DNA of 36,760 nt from Bacillus sp. MUM 116 (GCF_001866655.1 NZ_MLYR01000131.1:1-36760), one strand, 5' to 3'. Positions 1 to 8,308 are shown, counted from the first letter of the stretch. Notes: generated from the sequence alone by a model not told the origin. Made by a program: numbers and translations.

Positions 1-80
1 GGTTGTTCTTTAACCTTTTGGACGGATTGACTTGTGACCTCGAGGGGCTAGGCGCCGTAACTGGACCAATCTCGGGAGCA
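1..80. repeat. Probable dispersed intergenic repeat (edge copy)
   Basis: This non-coding stretch at the window edge contains CTCGAGGGGCTAGGCGCC. Read on the minus strand as GGCGCCTAGCCCCTCGAG, it resembles, from memory, a short intergenic sequence present in many copies in several Bacillaceae genomes. Its GC content is higher than that of the flanking spacer. No second copy occurs in this window, so the repeat call rests on recall and needs a whole-genome search. Confidence 0.4.
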
Positions 81-105
81 ATTTATTAATTCTTATAGTA
101 TAAAT

Positions 106-139
106 AAATCCTGCATCTCTTTTGAGAGATGCAGGATTT
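106..139 (-). terminator. Terminator of the des-desKR operon
   Basis: There is a perfect 15-bp stem (106-120 pairing with 125-139) with a 4-nt loop. On the minus strand the stem is followed by a T-rich run (ATTTATTTAT). It begins immediately after the desR stop codon, as expected for the end of the operon. Confidence 0.88.
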
Positions 140-739
140 TCATTTAAACCATCCTTTTTCCTTGGACTGGGTAATGGCTTCAATTCGATTTTTTACCTCC
201 AACTTATCCAAAATAATCGAAATGTAATTTCGCACTGTTCCCGTTTTAATACTAAGCTCTTCGGCAATTTCTTTCGTATTTTTACCATCTGCCACCAGTT
301 CCAGCACTTCTTTTTCCCGATCAGTCAGAGGGTTTTCCTCCCCATACACATCATCCATGAGCTCAGGTGCATAGATTCGTTTTCCGGCCATCACACTGCG
401 GATGGAACCCGCTAGTTCTTCACTTGGACTATCCTTCAATAAATAGCCGCTCACCCCTGCTTTTAATGCGCGTTGAAAATAACCTGACCTGGCAAAGGTT
501 GTTAAAATGATGACTTTACAGCCGCAGCCCTTGAGTTCTTCAGCCGCTTCCAGTCCGCTCTTACCGGGCATTTCAATATCCATAATACAAACATCCGGTT
601 CAAGCTTTTTGACAAGTGCAACAGCTTCTGCACCATTAGAGGCTTTCCCAACAACCTCCATATCCTCTTCCAGATTGAGAAGGGATCCAAAAGCCCCTAA
701 CAGCATTTTCTGATCTTCCGCAATGACAATTGAAATCAT
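140..739 (-). CDS. desR: DesR, NarL-type response regulator of the desaturase system
   Basis: This is a 199-residue two-component response regulator that activates des transcription when membranes become too rigid. It has an N-terminal receiver domain (about 1-115) with acidic pocket E8-D9 and phospho-acceptor D54 in the motif IMDIEMPGKSG. A C-terminal LuxR/NarL helix-turn-helix spans about 135-195 (NPLTDREKEVLELVADGKNT, then the recognition helix near KTGTVRNYIS). Length and sequence closely match B. subtilis DesR as I remember it. The gene lies 1 bp downstream of desK on the same strand, so kinase and regulator are probably translationally coupled. The target is probably the palindrome at 3044-3061 upstream of des. 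Confidence 0.95.
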   Translation of the reverse strand: MISIVIAEDQKMLLGAFGSLLNLEEDMEVVGKASNGAEAVALVKKLEPDVCIMDIEMPGKSGLEAAEELKGCGCKVIILTTFARSGYFQRALKAGVSGYLLKDSPSEELAGSIRSVMAGKRIYAPELMDDVYGEENPLTDREKEVLELVADGKNTKEIAEELSIKTGTVRNYISIILDKLEVKNRIEAITQSKEKGWFK

Positions 740-740
740 T

Positions 741-1874
741 TTATATCCTCACCTTCTCTTTCGGCGTAACATCATTCGGAACTCGTATGACTAATGTTGT
801 TCCTGCTTCTGTTAAAAGTTCCAGGCTTCCATTAATAAATTCGAGCCGTTCCTTCATTCCAAGCAACCCGTGACCTTCATATTGAAATTTTTCCTCACGA
901 TTAAAGGTCCCATCATCACTAATTTTCATTAAAAGCCCTTTCCATGATTGCTCAATGGTCAGAGTGCAGGAACTTGCACCACTATGTTTAACCACATTAT
1001 TTACAGCCTCTTTCAGACACATACTCAATATATTCTCCGTCAACAGAGAAACATTCGCCAATTCAAGTTCTTCATCGCAAATAAATTGTATTTGTGCAGC
1101 AGAAAGGATTTGTTTTACCCTTTGGATTTCATCCTTCAACCGGATACCACGCATGGAGGATACCATTTTACGTACCTCACTTAATGCAGTTCTTGCTGTC
1201 TGCTGAACATCCTTTAATTCATTTCGTGCCTGCTCCGGGTCTTTGGTAATTAATTTTCGAGCTAAATCACTCTTCAGACCAATAAGGGATAGTTTTTGCC
1301 CCAATGTATCGTGGAGGTCGCGGGCAATCCGCTGCCGTTCTTCCATCTTAACCAATTCGGAAATTCTTTTATTGGCATCCTCCAGTTTTTCCTCAAGCTG
1401 GCCGCGCTCTTTTCGGTTATAAATACTAAATGGCAGAAGAATGACACTTATCCAAATGATGATGACAAAGGGCAATTGCTGCAAAAACAACCTTTCGTGG
1501 ACAACGATGTTGTAATTAATTGATGCCGATGTACAAAACAGATGGATAAAATAAAGAATAAGAAAAGGCACCCGATCTTTTATATTTCCAATAAAATAAG
1601 CCAGGAAGAAAGCGAAGTATACATAGCTGAAAAGACTGGTTGAGGTAATCGATATTCCGATTAAAATTAATGTCCAAAGATAAACCGGCCATCCTCTCGA
1701 ACTGAAAGCAATCCGATAAAAAATAAAAAACAAAATCGTGAGCAAAATTCCTATAATGATTTTAATAACGGATGATTGCTGGAAAATAAAGTAAAATGGT
1801 AAAATACAAAGAACAGTCCATATATAAGGTGAAATTCCATTATTTTTCTGGAAGGACATATACTTTTTTAACAT
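741..1874 (-). CDS. desK: DesK, membrane thermosensor histidine kinase
   Basis: This is a sensor kinase/phosphatase for DesR. The N-terminal part holds about five hydrophobic segments, consistent with the known DesK membrane sensor. A linker rich in charged residues follows, then a HisKA_3 dimerisation domain with the phosphorylated His in RQRIARDLHDTLGQKL (H193 if counted from 1889). The C-terminal HATPase has the N-box EAVNNVVKHS and the glycine-rich box GHGLLGMKERLEF. I prefer the ATG at 1874 (MLKKYMSFQKNNG), which matches the family N-terminus and has an upstream GAGG. The alternative ATG at 1889 has no visible ribosome binding site. The gene follows des and precedes desR, as in B. subtilis. 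Confidence 0.94.
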   Translation of the reverse strand: MLKKYMSFQKNNGISPYIWTVLCILPFYFIFQQSSVIKIIIGILLTILFFIFYRIAFSSRGWPVYLWTLILIGISITSTSLFSYVYFAFFLAYFIGNIKDRVPFLILYFIHLFCTSASINYNIVVHERLFLQQLPFVIIIWISVILLPFSIYNRKERGQLEEKLEDANKRISELVKMEERQRIARDLHDTLGQKLSLIGLKSDLARKLITKDPEQARNELKDVQQTARTALSEVRKMVSSMRGIRLKDEIQRVKQILSAAQIQFICDEELELANVSLLTENILSMCLKEAVNNVVKHSGASSCTLTIEQSWKGLLMKISDDGTFNREEKFQYEGHGLLGMKERLEFINGSLELLTEAGTTLVIRVPNDVTPKEKVRI

Positions 1875-1897
1875 TGTAAAAAACCTCATTACTAAAA

Positions 1898-1933
1898 ATG
1901 AAGGACAAGAACGTATTGGTCCTTATCCTTCAT
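1898..1933 (-). terminator. Intercistronic stem-loop between des and desKR (partial terminator or attenuator)
   Basis: Two 15-nt arms (1898-1912 and 1919-1933) pair at 13 positions around a 6-nt loop. On the minus-strand transcript the stem is followed by TTTT. It lies between the des stop and the desK start. Such an element would let des be expressed more strongly than desKR. It could also be only an mRNA-stabilising hairpin. Confidence 0.6.
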
Positions 1934-1939
1934 AATCTA

Positions 1940-2959
1940 TTATATTTCTTTAACACTTTTCATTTTAACCGAATACCGCAAATCTTTAAAGCCAACAAAC
2001 TTTTTAGCCGTCTCATCCCAAAGGTGGAATTTAAGTGATGATAGACTGGTCAAAAAGCTAATCGTCGGTACATTTTGGAGGGGTTCTGTTTGGTTATGTA
2101 CCGTTTCAAGCTTATAATTCGGTACCCTTGGACTTAAATGATGAACATGGTGGTAGCCAATATTTCCCGTCACCCACTGTAACACTTTTGGAAGTTTATA
2201 AAAGGAACTCCCCTCAACAGCCGCTTTTATATATTCCCAGTCTACATCTTCCTCAAAATAAGAGTCTTCAAACGTATGCTGTACGTAAAATAACCAAATT
2301 CCTGCAATGCCGGAAATCATAAAAATCGGTCCTTGAACCAATAAAAAATTCTCCCAGCCAATTCCCCAGCAAAGCAAGGCGGCCAATCCGGCAATCGCTA
2401 TATTTGTGATATAAGTATTAATTCTTTCCTTCATTCTCGCATCTTTTCGATTGAAACGATTTTTTAAAAGAAATACATAGATTGGACCGAAGCCAAACAT
2501 GACGATTGGATTTCGATAAAAACGGTAGGCTGCACGTGTCCAAAACGAAGAGGCTAGGTATTCCTCAACTGTGAGCATCCAAATATCACCCGTTCCCCGT
2601 TTATCCAAATTACTGCTGGTAGCATGGTGAACGGAATGCTCATGCTGCCATTGACTGTAAGGATGAAGAGTTAGAATACCTGTAATCGTACCAAGAATTT
2701 TATTGACCTTACGGCTTTTAAAAAATGAATGGTGGCAGCAATCATGAAAAATGATGAAAACCCTTACTAAAAATCCTGCAGCGATGACAGAAAATAATAA
2801 GGTGAGAATATAAGAAATGGATAAGCTTTTATAGGCAAAGAACCATAAAAGGAAAAATGGTACGAGCGTATTAATTAATTGGAAAACACTTGACTGTACA
2901 TTTGCATTTTCAAAAGGAGCAACCTGCTTGCGCAAAGTTCTTTGGTTTTGTTCAATCAT
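1940..2959 (-). CDS. des: Acyl-lipid desaturase Des (delta-5 fatty acid desaturase)
   Basis: This is an integral membrane di-iron desaturase that introduces a cis double bond into membrane phospholipid acyl chains to restore fluidity in the cold. The three histidine boxes of the family are present: HDCCHH (near FIIFHDCCHHSFF), HEHSVHH, and HHVHH (near GYHHVHHLSP). Hydrophobic segments flank the first box and lie between the second and third. The reading frame is open up to a TTG at 3052, but that codon lies inside the promoter/operator. The best start is the ATG at 2959 (MIEQNQRTLRKQV), which aligns with the B. subtilis N-terminus and has GAAGGGA about 9 nt upstream. The ATG at 2995 is a weaker alternative. 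The gene is first in the des-desK-desR operon. Confidence 0.95.
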   Translation of the reverse strand: MIEQNQRTLRKQVAPFENANVQSSVFQLINTLVPFFLLWFFAYKSLSISYILTLLFSVIAAGFLVRVFIIFHDCCHHSFFKSRKVNKILGTITGILTLHPYSQWQHEHSVHHATSSNLDKRGTGDIWMLTVEEYLASSFWTRAAYRFYRNPIVMFGFGPIYVFLLKNRFNRKDARMKERINTYITNIAIAGLAALLCWGIGWENFLLVQGPIFMISGIAGIWLFYVQHTFEDSYFEEDVDWEYIKAAVEGSSFYKLPKVLQWVTGNIGYHHVHHLSPRVPNYKLETVHNQTEPLQNVPTISFLTSLSSLKFHLWDETAKKFVGFKDLRYSVKMKSVKEI

Positions 2960-3022
2960 GTTTTTGATTCCCTTCTTCATCGTCTTACCACTCATTTTAA
3001 AGAAGAAAATCTGCCCCTTGTA

Positions 3023-3061
3023 GTCATACCTGTCATGTCCCACACATGACAAATGTCATGT
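3023..3061 (-). promoter_or_regulatory. des promoter with DesR operator palindrome
   Basis: A perfect 18-bp palindrome, ACATGACAAATGTCATGT, occupies 3044-3061. It overlaps a candidate minus-strand promoter TTGTCA (3047-3052), 18 nt, TATGAC (3023-3028). The palindrome would sit at roughly -28 to -45, next to the polymerase as expected for DesR activation. An extra GTCATG half-site lies at 3032-3037. A weaker inverted pair GTCA-N5-TGAC at 3065-3077 could be the second DesR site. The operator assignment is inferred from position and symmetry. Confidence 0.7.
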
Positions 3062-3114
3062 TCCGTCAAAAAGTGACAATAAAAGGTGACAGGCACCATT
3101 CGTGGACTTTTCTG

Positions 3115-3150
3115 CAGTTTTGTCCTTGTTGAGTGGACAAAACTGTTTTT
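3115..3150 (+). terminator. Terminator-like stem-loop pointing rightward, without an upstream + gene
   Basis: A perfect 11-bp stem (CAGTTTTGTCC at 3115-3125, GGACAAAACTG at 3135-3145) has a 9-nt loop and is followed on the + strand by TTTTT. No plus-strand gene lies upstream. The element sits between des and the end of the CBO0543-like gene on the minus strand. It may be a relic or may act as an insulating structure. Confidence 0.5.
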
Positions 3151-3649
3151 ATATATATTTAAACCAAAGCAGGTAGAAAAAAGCCCAAAAGATGCTCATA
3201 ATTAGTGCCCGTTTATAATATAAAAAGTGGAGTCTTAGTGTTGTGAACATAACTACATTAAAAAACAATGACCACCAGATGTTCCAGCCGTGATAATGAT
3301 CAATGGCATTAAAATAGCGCCCGCCAATCCATTCAACCATTGTAAAGATGAATACCCATTTTGCTATGTGAAATATTCTTTTCTTAGGAGTATCAGGATA
3401 GTTGGATAGGTAAATCAAGGTTGCCGGTACAACCATTAAAAACAGGTATATATGGTCTGCACATATTTCTGGAATATTTCCAATCCGTTTTAATTCCCAT
3501 AGATGAAATTTAGTATGAGCGATATATTCATATGTAAGATTACCAACTACAATATAAAGTAATGTTGGGTAGCACCTATCAAAATTCCTCCATGCTTTTT
3601 TACGGAATAATACCGTAAAGGCCCAAATAATAATCGCTAATTGATATAT
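3149..3649 (-). CDS. CBO0543-family membrane protein, full length but without a canonical start codon
   Basis: The open frame encodes about 166 residues of a hydrophobic protein with 4-5 membrane segments. It is recognisable as the Bacillus/Clostridium CBO0543 family of unknown function (motifs YPTLLYIVVGNLTYEY, EWIGGRYFNAIDHYHGWNIWWS). The first ATG (3436) would remove the first 71 residues, yet coding continues upstream without a stop to a TGA just before 3656. The expected start position holds ATA (3649), preceded by GGAGTGAGG (3654-3662). Either ATA is used inefficiently or an ATG-to-ATA change has weakened or silenced the gene. The family assignment is from memory and the boundaries are from the frame. 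Confidence 0.6.
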   Translation of the reverse strand: MYQLAIIIWAFTVLFRKKAWRNFDRCYPTLLYIVVGNLTYEYIAHTKFHLWELKRIGNIPEICADHIYLFLMVVPATLIYLSNYPDTPKKRIFHIAKWVFIFTMVEWIGGRYFNAIDHYHGWNIWWSLFFNVVMFTTLRLHFLYYKRALIMSIFWAFFYLLWFKYI

Positions 3650-3756
3650 ATTTCCTCACTCCTATAGCTCTTTTGATTCCTTTAATATAATTACCATTTT
3701 ATTTCCAAATTAATTTCATCTTAAAAAATTTTTTTCGAACCATAATACCCCATGGA

Positions 3757-3791
3757 AAAGGGATGCCCAAACTTTGTTTGGGCATCCCTTT
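3757..3791 (-). terminator. Strong stem-loop after the LysM protein gene
   Basis: A perfect 16-bp stem (3757-3772 pairing with 3776-3791) has a 3-nt loop and ends in CCCTTTTCC on the minus strand. The T-run is short, so it may be a weak terminator. It starts 13 bp beyond the TAG (3805-3807) that would end the frame-restored LysM gene, which fits a terminator directly after the original stop. Confidence 0.6.
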
Positions 3792-3866
3792 CACGTCTGT
3801 TCTGCTACCTATTTACTTGAACTTCCCTCTCTGCCTTTTTAAACATGACTTCCACGTTAGAAGGAA

Positions 3867-5162
3867 TTACTGAAGGGATACTAAAGTCATTTGTTGACCC
3901 CTTTTTCCTTTAAGGATTAGCGTTACCTGTTCTCCTATTAGTTCAACTAATGTATTGGACATGCTGCCTGACGCTTTTGCAGTATAAGTTCTGCCATCAG
4001 GAGTGATAAAGCGGAAAATCCCTTGAGAGTTTATCCCTCCTATTTGAGCTGTTACTTTTATATAATTTGTATCAGCTTCAGTGGCATCAGGGATTTTGAT
4101 TTTTTGCCCAATTCGTAACTTAAAAGAATCTTCTGTTGGATTAAGTTCTTGAAGAACTGCAACGGAGATACCTAATGATTTACCAATTTTTGTGAAGGTA
4201 TCCCCCTTCCTAATCACATAAAAAGATGAACTTGTATTTGTGATGCTAACTTTAGTTGTTTCATTTTTTGTTGGATCTGTATCAGTTAAAAATGTTTCAC
4301 TTACAAACGCTTTTTTGCCATTAAAATGAATCTGAGCCCACCCATTAGAAGTTGTTTCAACAGACACACGGTCGTTAAGTTTTAGTGACCCTAATATAGC
4401 ACTGTTTGTGGAAGCTGCTTCACGAACTCTTAACGATGTTGCTGTTACATACATTACTTTTGTATTGGATACAACTGTTCCAGGGTTTTGGTTTGTTGAT
4501 GATGGAGCAGTTAATTTTTTTGTTAGATAGTCAGCACTCACAAAACAAACTTTTCCATTAATAAGAATACCAGCCCATCCGTTTTCTTCGAATGAAACCT
4601 TAACGACATCCCCTTTTCTTAATTTTCCCTGAATACGACTTTCAGGGTTAGGCTGCGACCGAATATTTAGTCCTGTGGTAGTAACAGTTCTGTCGTACAC
4701 TTTTGGTAAAAGAATTTTTTTACCTTCAATGGATGTTACTCCATTTGCATCTAATATTTCTTGTGATGTGACACCATGTTCCGCGGCGATTTTTTCAATT
4801 TTTTCACCGTTTTTAACCTGGTAAGTATATTCCTTAATAAATGCTGCGTTCGCATTACTTCCTAAAAATCCAAGAGCAATGGTAAAAATGCCAGTCACTA
4901 TAGTTTTTTTTACTGGGTTTGTTTGAATCCATTTGTGAACCTGTGAAACATATGTATCCCAATGATTACGAATATCTTTTAGGAACTCTTTGATATCTAA
5001 TACATTTCGAATATTAAAATAATTATCCTTGTAATATTCGCGTTTTTCCATCCTTGAGGTGAAAACTGGCCCATTTTTATTTTGGCTGCTTTTTCTGTGA
5101 GTATCTTTCCTGCTTAGCTCTAATTTTCCATTTGCAAGTAATTCTTTCGTCGTACTAATCAA
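3867..5162 (-). CDS. Cell-wall protein with two LysM and two SH3b domains; 3' end probably frameshifted
   Basis: This 431-residue protein has a cytoplasmic-looking charged N-terminus (1-85), then one hydrophobic segment ending in ANA-A (about 86-107), so it is either anchored or exported. LysM1 spans about 112-153, SH3b-1 about 158-214, SH3b-2 about 236-293 and LysM2 about 314-358. A short beta-rich C-terminal domain starts near 366. No catalytic domain is visible, so a peptidoglycan-binding or scaffold role is more likely than a hydrolase. The start is TTG at 5162, preceded by GGGGGAG about 10 nt upstream; an ATG at 5051 has no such site. Near the 3' end, in AAAAAGGGG (about 3898-3906), a -1 shift opens a natural-looking tail of about 30 residues ending at 3805. 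The annotated stop at 3867 may therefore be the result of an indel. Confidence 0.85.
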   Translation of the reverse strand: MISTTKELLANGKLELSRKDTHRKSSQNKNGPVFTSRMEKREYYKDNYFNIRNVLDIKEFLKDIRNHWDTYVSQVHKWIQTNPVKKTIVTGIFTIALGFLGSNANAAFIKEYTYQVKNGEKIEKIAAEHGVTSQEILDANGVTSIEGKKILLPKVYDRTVTTTGLNIRSQPNPESRIQGKLRKGDVVKVSFEENGWAGILINGKVCFVSADYLTKKLTAPSSTNQNPGTVVSNTKVMYVTATSLRVREAASTNSAILGSLKLNDRVSVETTSNGWAQIHFNGKKAFVSETFLTDTDPTKNETTKVSITNTSSSFYVIRKGDTFTKIGKSLGISVAVLQELNPTEDSFKLRIGQKIKIPDATEADTNYIKVTAQIGGINSQGIFRFITPDGRTYTAKASGSMSNTLVELIGEQVTLILKGKRGQQMTLVSLQ

Positions 5163-5460
5163 TTTCTCTTAACTCCCCCATTATAGTGTTAAGTAATACA
5201 TTCATGATCAATTTCAGTTGTCTTTAAATAAAATAAAGAAAAATTGCCGGGCATGATTATACCCTTGTATTACTCTTCATATTCACGGGCATACGTTCAT
5301 GGTTTTCACTTAAATCTTTCTATTAATTAAATGTCAGCCAATACAATATATCCCCATATGTAATATTCGTAAGTCAATATAGGTTTCTGTCCATAATTGT
5401 CATAAAAAGTCGAAAATTGTTTATACTGGATAAATTACCAGTTCAAAATTTAAACAATTA
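5163..5460. other. AT-rich spacer upstream of the LysM protein gene
   Basis: No coding frame of convincing quality is seen here. The minus strand carries TATAAT-like boxes (for example AGGGTATAAT) and one TTGACT, but none in a well-spaced -35/-10 pair, so I do not call a specific promoter. Confidence 0.4.
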
Positions 5461-5495
5461 AAAAAGACATAAGCTTTGAATGCTTATGTCTTTTT
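5461..5495 (-). terminator. Terminator of the catabolic operon (after the permease)
   Basis: A perfect 14-bp stem (AAAAAGACATAAGC at 5461-5474, GCTTATGTCTTTTT at 5482-5495) has a 7-nt loop and runs of A and T at both ends, so it can work in either direction. It lies 24 bp beyond the permease stop codon. Confidence 0.9.
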
Positions 5496-5519
5496 ATTTG
5501 GATATTTTTAGTTGACTGA

Positions 5520-6932
5520 CTATTGAACTTTGGATTCTGAAATGCCCATATTGTTCTCTTTCTTTTTTTGTACAAAAATTAAATAAATTAGATGAAAGGC
5601 GATAGCCACGGGAACTCCAATATAAACGGTCATCTTCGTGCCTTCATCAAATGCCAAACTGATTAGTACAATTAAATTAAAACTAAATGCCAGAATTGGA
5701 ACTAACGGATAAAGAGGTGTTCGAAAACCTAAGCTGCTTACCTTTCCACCTTCAGCGATATAACGTTTACGAAAAAAATATTGGGAGGCTGCAATACTCA
5801 TCCAAGCTAACATAGACGCCATACCTGCTACAGAAAGAATCCATGTATAAATCGTTTCTGCTGCAACTTTGGAAACAATAATCGAAATACATGAGATACC
5901 CATACTTGTGCATAAAGCAAGTAATGGAACACCCTTTTTCGATAATTTTTGAAAGGATTTTGGAGCCATTTTAGAATTTGATAGCGAGTATAGCATTCTA
6001 GTTGTTGTATAAAGGCCTGAATTAGCTACAGATAGAAGTGATGTAATAATGACGAAGTTCATAATATCAGCCGCATAAGGAACCCCAATCATATCCATAG
6101 CCGAAACAAATGGACTTGCATCTGGTTTAATTTCCTTCCAAGGTACAATGGAAACGACAATAATCATCGATAAAACAAAAAATAAGATAATCCGATATGC
6201 AGTTTGATTAATTGCTTTTGGTATCGTTTTTTCAGGAGACTCACTTTCTCCAGCAGCAATGCCTACTAGTTCAGTACCTCCTAAAGAATAATTTACGGCC
6301 ATCATCGCTACAATTACAGCCAATACTCCATGTGGGAAGAATCCAAATTCAGTTAAATGTTTAAAAAGAGGGCCGGTTGTTTCTCCTTTAATAGGCACGA
6401 AACCAAATATCGCTGCGCCGCCAATTAAAATGAATAGGACAATCGTAATAACTTTAATACTAGCAAACCAAAACTCGGTTTCTGCAAAGCTACGCGCTGA
6501 GAGAGCATTTACAGAAAATAATAAAATTCCAGCAATTAATGACCAAAGCCATGGTGATATCCCAGGAAACCATCTTTGCATGAGAAAACCAATGGAAACA
6601 ATCTCGTAGGCAACAGTGGAAGACCAGCCAATCCAGTAGATCCACCCAACTGTAAAACCGGTAGATGGATGAATATATTTAGCGGTATACGTCTGGAAGG
6701 AACCAGCTACCGGCATAGCAACAGTAAGCTCCCCTAAACACAGCATAACTAAATACATAATTAATCCACCCAGCATATAGGCAAGTACTGCACCTACGGG
6801 ACCTGATTGACTAATAGTAAAGCCTGAAGCGTTAAAAAATCCTGCACCAATTACACCACCTAAAGCAATCATAAATAGGTGCCGACTTTTCATTACCCTC
6901 TTTAAACCTTGCTGTGTACTTTTCTCTGCCAT
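5520..6932 (-). CDS. APC-family amino acid permease (last gene of the beta-amino-acid-type operon)
   Basis: This is a polytopic membrane transporter of about 470 residues with about 12 hydrophobic segments. TM1 carries the APC substrate/cation motif as GGVIGAGFFNASG, and the family motif GELTVAMPVAGSFQTYTAKYI follows TM2. It probably imports an amino acid or analogue by proton symport. It follows the M20 deacylase with a short gap on the same strand, which suggests that the operon substrate is imported here. I favour ATG 6932 (MAEKSTQQGLKR) over ATG 6950; neither has a strong ribosome binding site (the former has GTTGGG upstream). The exact substrate cannot be read from the sequence. Confidence 0.85.
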   Translation of the reverse strand: MAEKSTQQGLKRVMKSRHLFMIALGGVIGAGFFNASGFTISQSGPVGAVLAYMLGGLIMYLVMLCLGELTVAMPVAGSFQTYTAKYIHPSTGFTVGWIYWIGWSSTVAYEIVSIGFLMQRWFPGISPWLWSLIAGILLFSVNALSARSFAETEFWFASIKVITIVLFILIGGAAIFGFVPIKGETTGPLFKHLTEFGFFPHGVLAVIVAMMAVNYSLGGTELVGIAAGESESPEKTIPKAINQTAYRIILFFVLSMIIVVSIVPWKEIKPDASPFVSAMDMIGVPYAADIMNFVIITSLLSVANSGLYTTTRMLYSLSNSKMAPKSFQKLSKKGVPLLALCTSMGISCISIIVSKVAAETIYTWILSVAGMASMLAWMSIAASQYFFRKRYIAEGGKVSSLGFRTPLYPLVPILAFSFNLIVLISLAFDEGTKMTVYIGVPVAIAFHLIYLIFVQKKKENNMGISESKVQ

Positions 6933-7036
6933 GTATAACCCAACTTTCATAATAGATTAGACTCTAAGAAGCCAAACCATTTTCTTAAGGGTTTCAATAA
7001 ACGCATTTTCCTACCCCTATATAATCAACCAAACAA

Positions 7037-8308
7037 TCAATTCTGATGATTGCACCATTGAAGAAGGGTTTGCGCAATGATTTCTGCTGCTTTAAATACT
7101 TTATCCATTTCAATATATTCATTTGGATAATGAGCCATTTCTGTTACACCAGGTCCAAAAACAACTGTTGGGATTTTTCCAATCTCGGTGAGTAATCCTC
7201 CGTCCGTCCCCCAAGGCGCTGCTTCAATTACAGGGTCTTCTCCGACTGCCTCGCGGTATTGATGCACCAATGAATTCATCACTTCATGTTCGATATCAAT
7301 GGAACCAGGAAGCCATTGTGCACCAAACCATTCCAAAACAGCTGGCTGCTCGGCAAACCATGGGTCAATTTCCGCTAGACGGCACAAGCATTCGTTCATC
7401 TCCCGCTTAGCATCTTCCATTTTCTCATTTGGGGCTACTCCCATTCTTCCCTCTATTTTAACCAAATCTGGCACAGATGAAGGCCAAGTTCCGCCCGATA
7501 CAACTCCAATATTGATTGGTATTGGGATCGGCGTCTTTTCATAGAGAGGATCATCAATCTGCTCATTTCGTCTTATTTCTAACGCTTTTATTTGATTAAC
7601 CACCAGCATGGTTTTTTCAAGCGCACTTACTCCTTCATAACGGGTTCCACCGTGTGCAGAACGGCCTTTTACATAGATTCGAAACCACATTGATCCTTGC
7701 TGTTTTGGAAAAATGCGCATATTGGTAGGTTCCGTAATCAATGCAGCGTCCGCTTTATACCCTTTAAGGAGCGTGGACAAGGTTCCTGCCCCGCCGCTTT
7801 CTTCTTCTACAACACTTTGAAAAATGACATCGCCTTTGAGTTTAATATTTAATTGTTGGATGGCTTCCATCGCTAGGAGAAAGGAAACTAGACCTCCTTT
7901 CATATCCGTAACACCGCGTCCGTACATTTTTCCTTCCTTCACGACACCGCTATAAGGATCATCCGTCCATTGTTCATGGTCACCTTCTGGAACCACATCA
8001 ATATGACCATTCAAAATAATCGAGCGGCCACCGCCAGTTCCTGCTAAGACTCCGACAACATTTGGACTGCCCGTAAATTGTTCTCTTGGGGAACAAAAAT
8101 ATTCATTCGCTTTTAATTCATTGCCATCCGGTTCCCATACATCTACCTTTAAACCCATTCCGCTTAATTTTTCAGCAATAATGGATTGGGCACCGGCTTC
8201 ATTGCCAGCAACACTTGGGGCCTGAACAAGGCGCTGTAATAATAAGGTCCCCTCTTCAAAATGATCCTTTAGCCAGGCTTGAATATCTTTTTTAATGGTT
8301 TGCATCAT
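7037..8308 (-). CDS. M20 metallopeptidase/deacylase, ArgE/DapE type (YodQ-like)
   Basis: This 423-residue zinc hydrolase of the acetylornithine deacetylase/succinyl-diaminopimelate desuccinylase family resembles B. subtilis YodQ. Visible metal and catalytic motifs are GHIDVVP (H102, D104), RGVTDMKGG (D135), VVEEESGG (E168-E170) and the C-terminal AHYPNEYI histidine. The lid/dimerisation domain lies in the middle (around GRSAHGGTRYEG). It presumably removes an acyl group from an amine, either from the incoming substrate or from an acylated product after chain cleavage. An ATGATG start is preceded by GAGGTG. The gene lies 19 bp after the thiolase, so it is operonic. Peptidase activity is less likely in this context. 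Confidence 0.85.
   Translation of the reverse strand: MMQTIKKDIQAWLKDHFEEGTLLLQRLVQAPSVAGNEAGAQSIIAEKLSGMGLKVDVWEPDGNELKANEYFCSPREQFTGSPNVVGVLAGTGGGRSIILNGHIDVVPEGDHEQWTDDPYSGVVKEGKMYGRGVTDMKGGLVSFLLAMEAIQQLNIKLKGDVIFQSVVEEESGGAGTLSTLLKGYKADAALITEPTNMRIFPKQQGSMWFRIYVKGRSAHGGTRYEGVSALEKTMLVVNQIKALEIRRNEQIDDPLYEKTPIPIPINIGVVSGGTWPSSVPDLVKIEGRMGVAPNEKMEDAKREMNECLCRLAEIDPWFAEQPAVLEWFGAQWLPGSIDIEHEVMNSLVHQYREAVGEDPVIEAAPWGTDGGLLTEIGKIPTVVFGPGVTEMAHYPNEYIEMDKVFKAAEIIAQTLLQWCNHQN

Noticed and set aside
2960..3052. Extended N-terminus of the desaturase from TTG 3052
   Set aside because: The TTG lies inside the DesR palindrome and candidate -35 box, and the extra residues do not match the family. ATG 2959 fits the family N-terminus.
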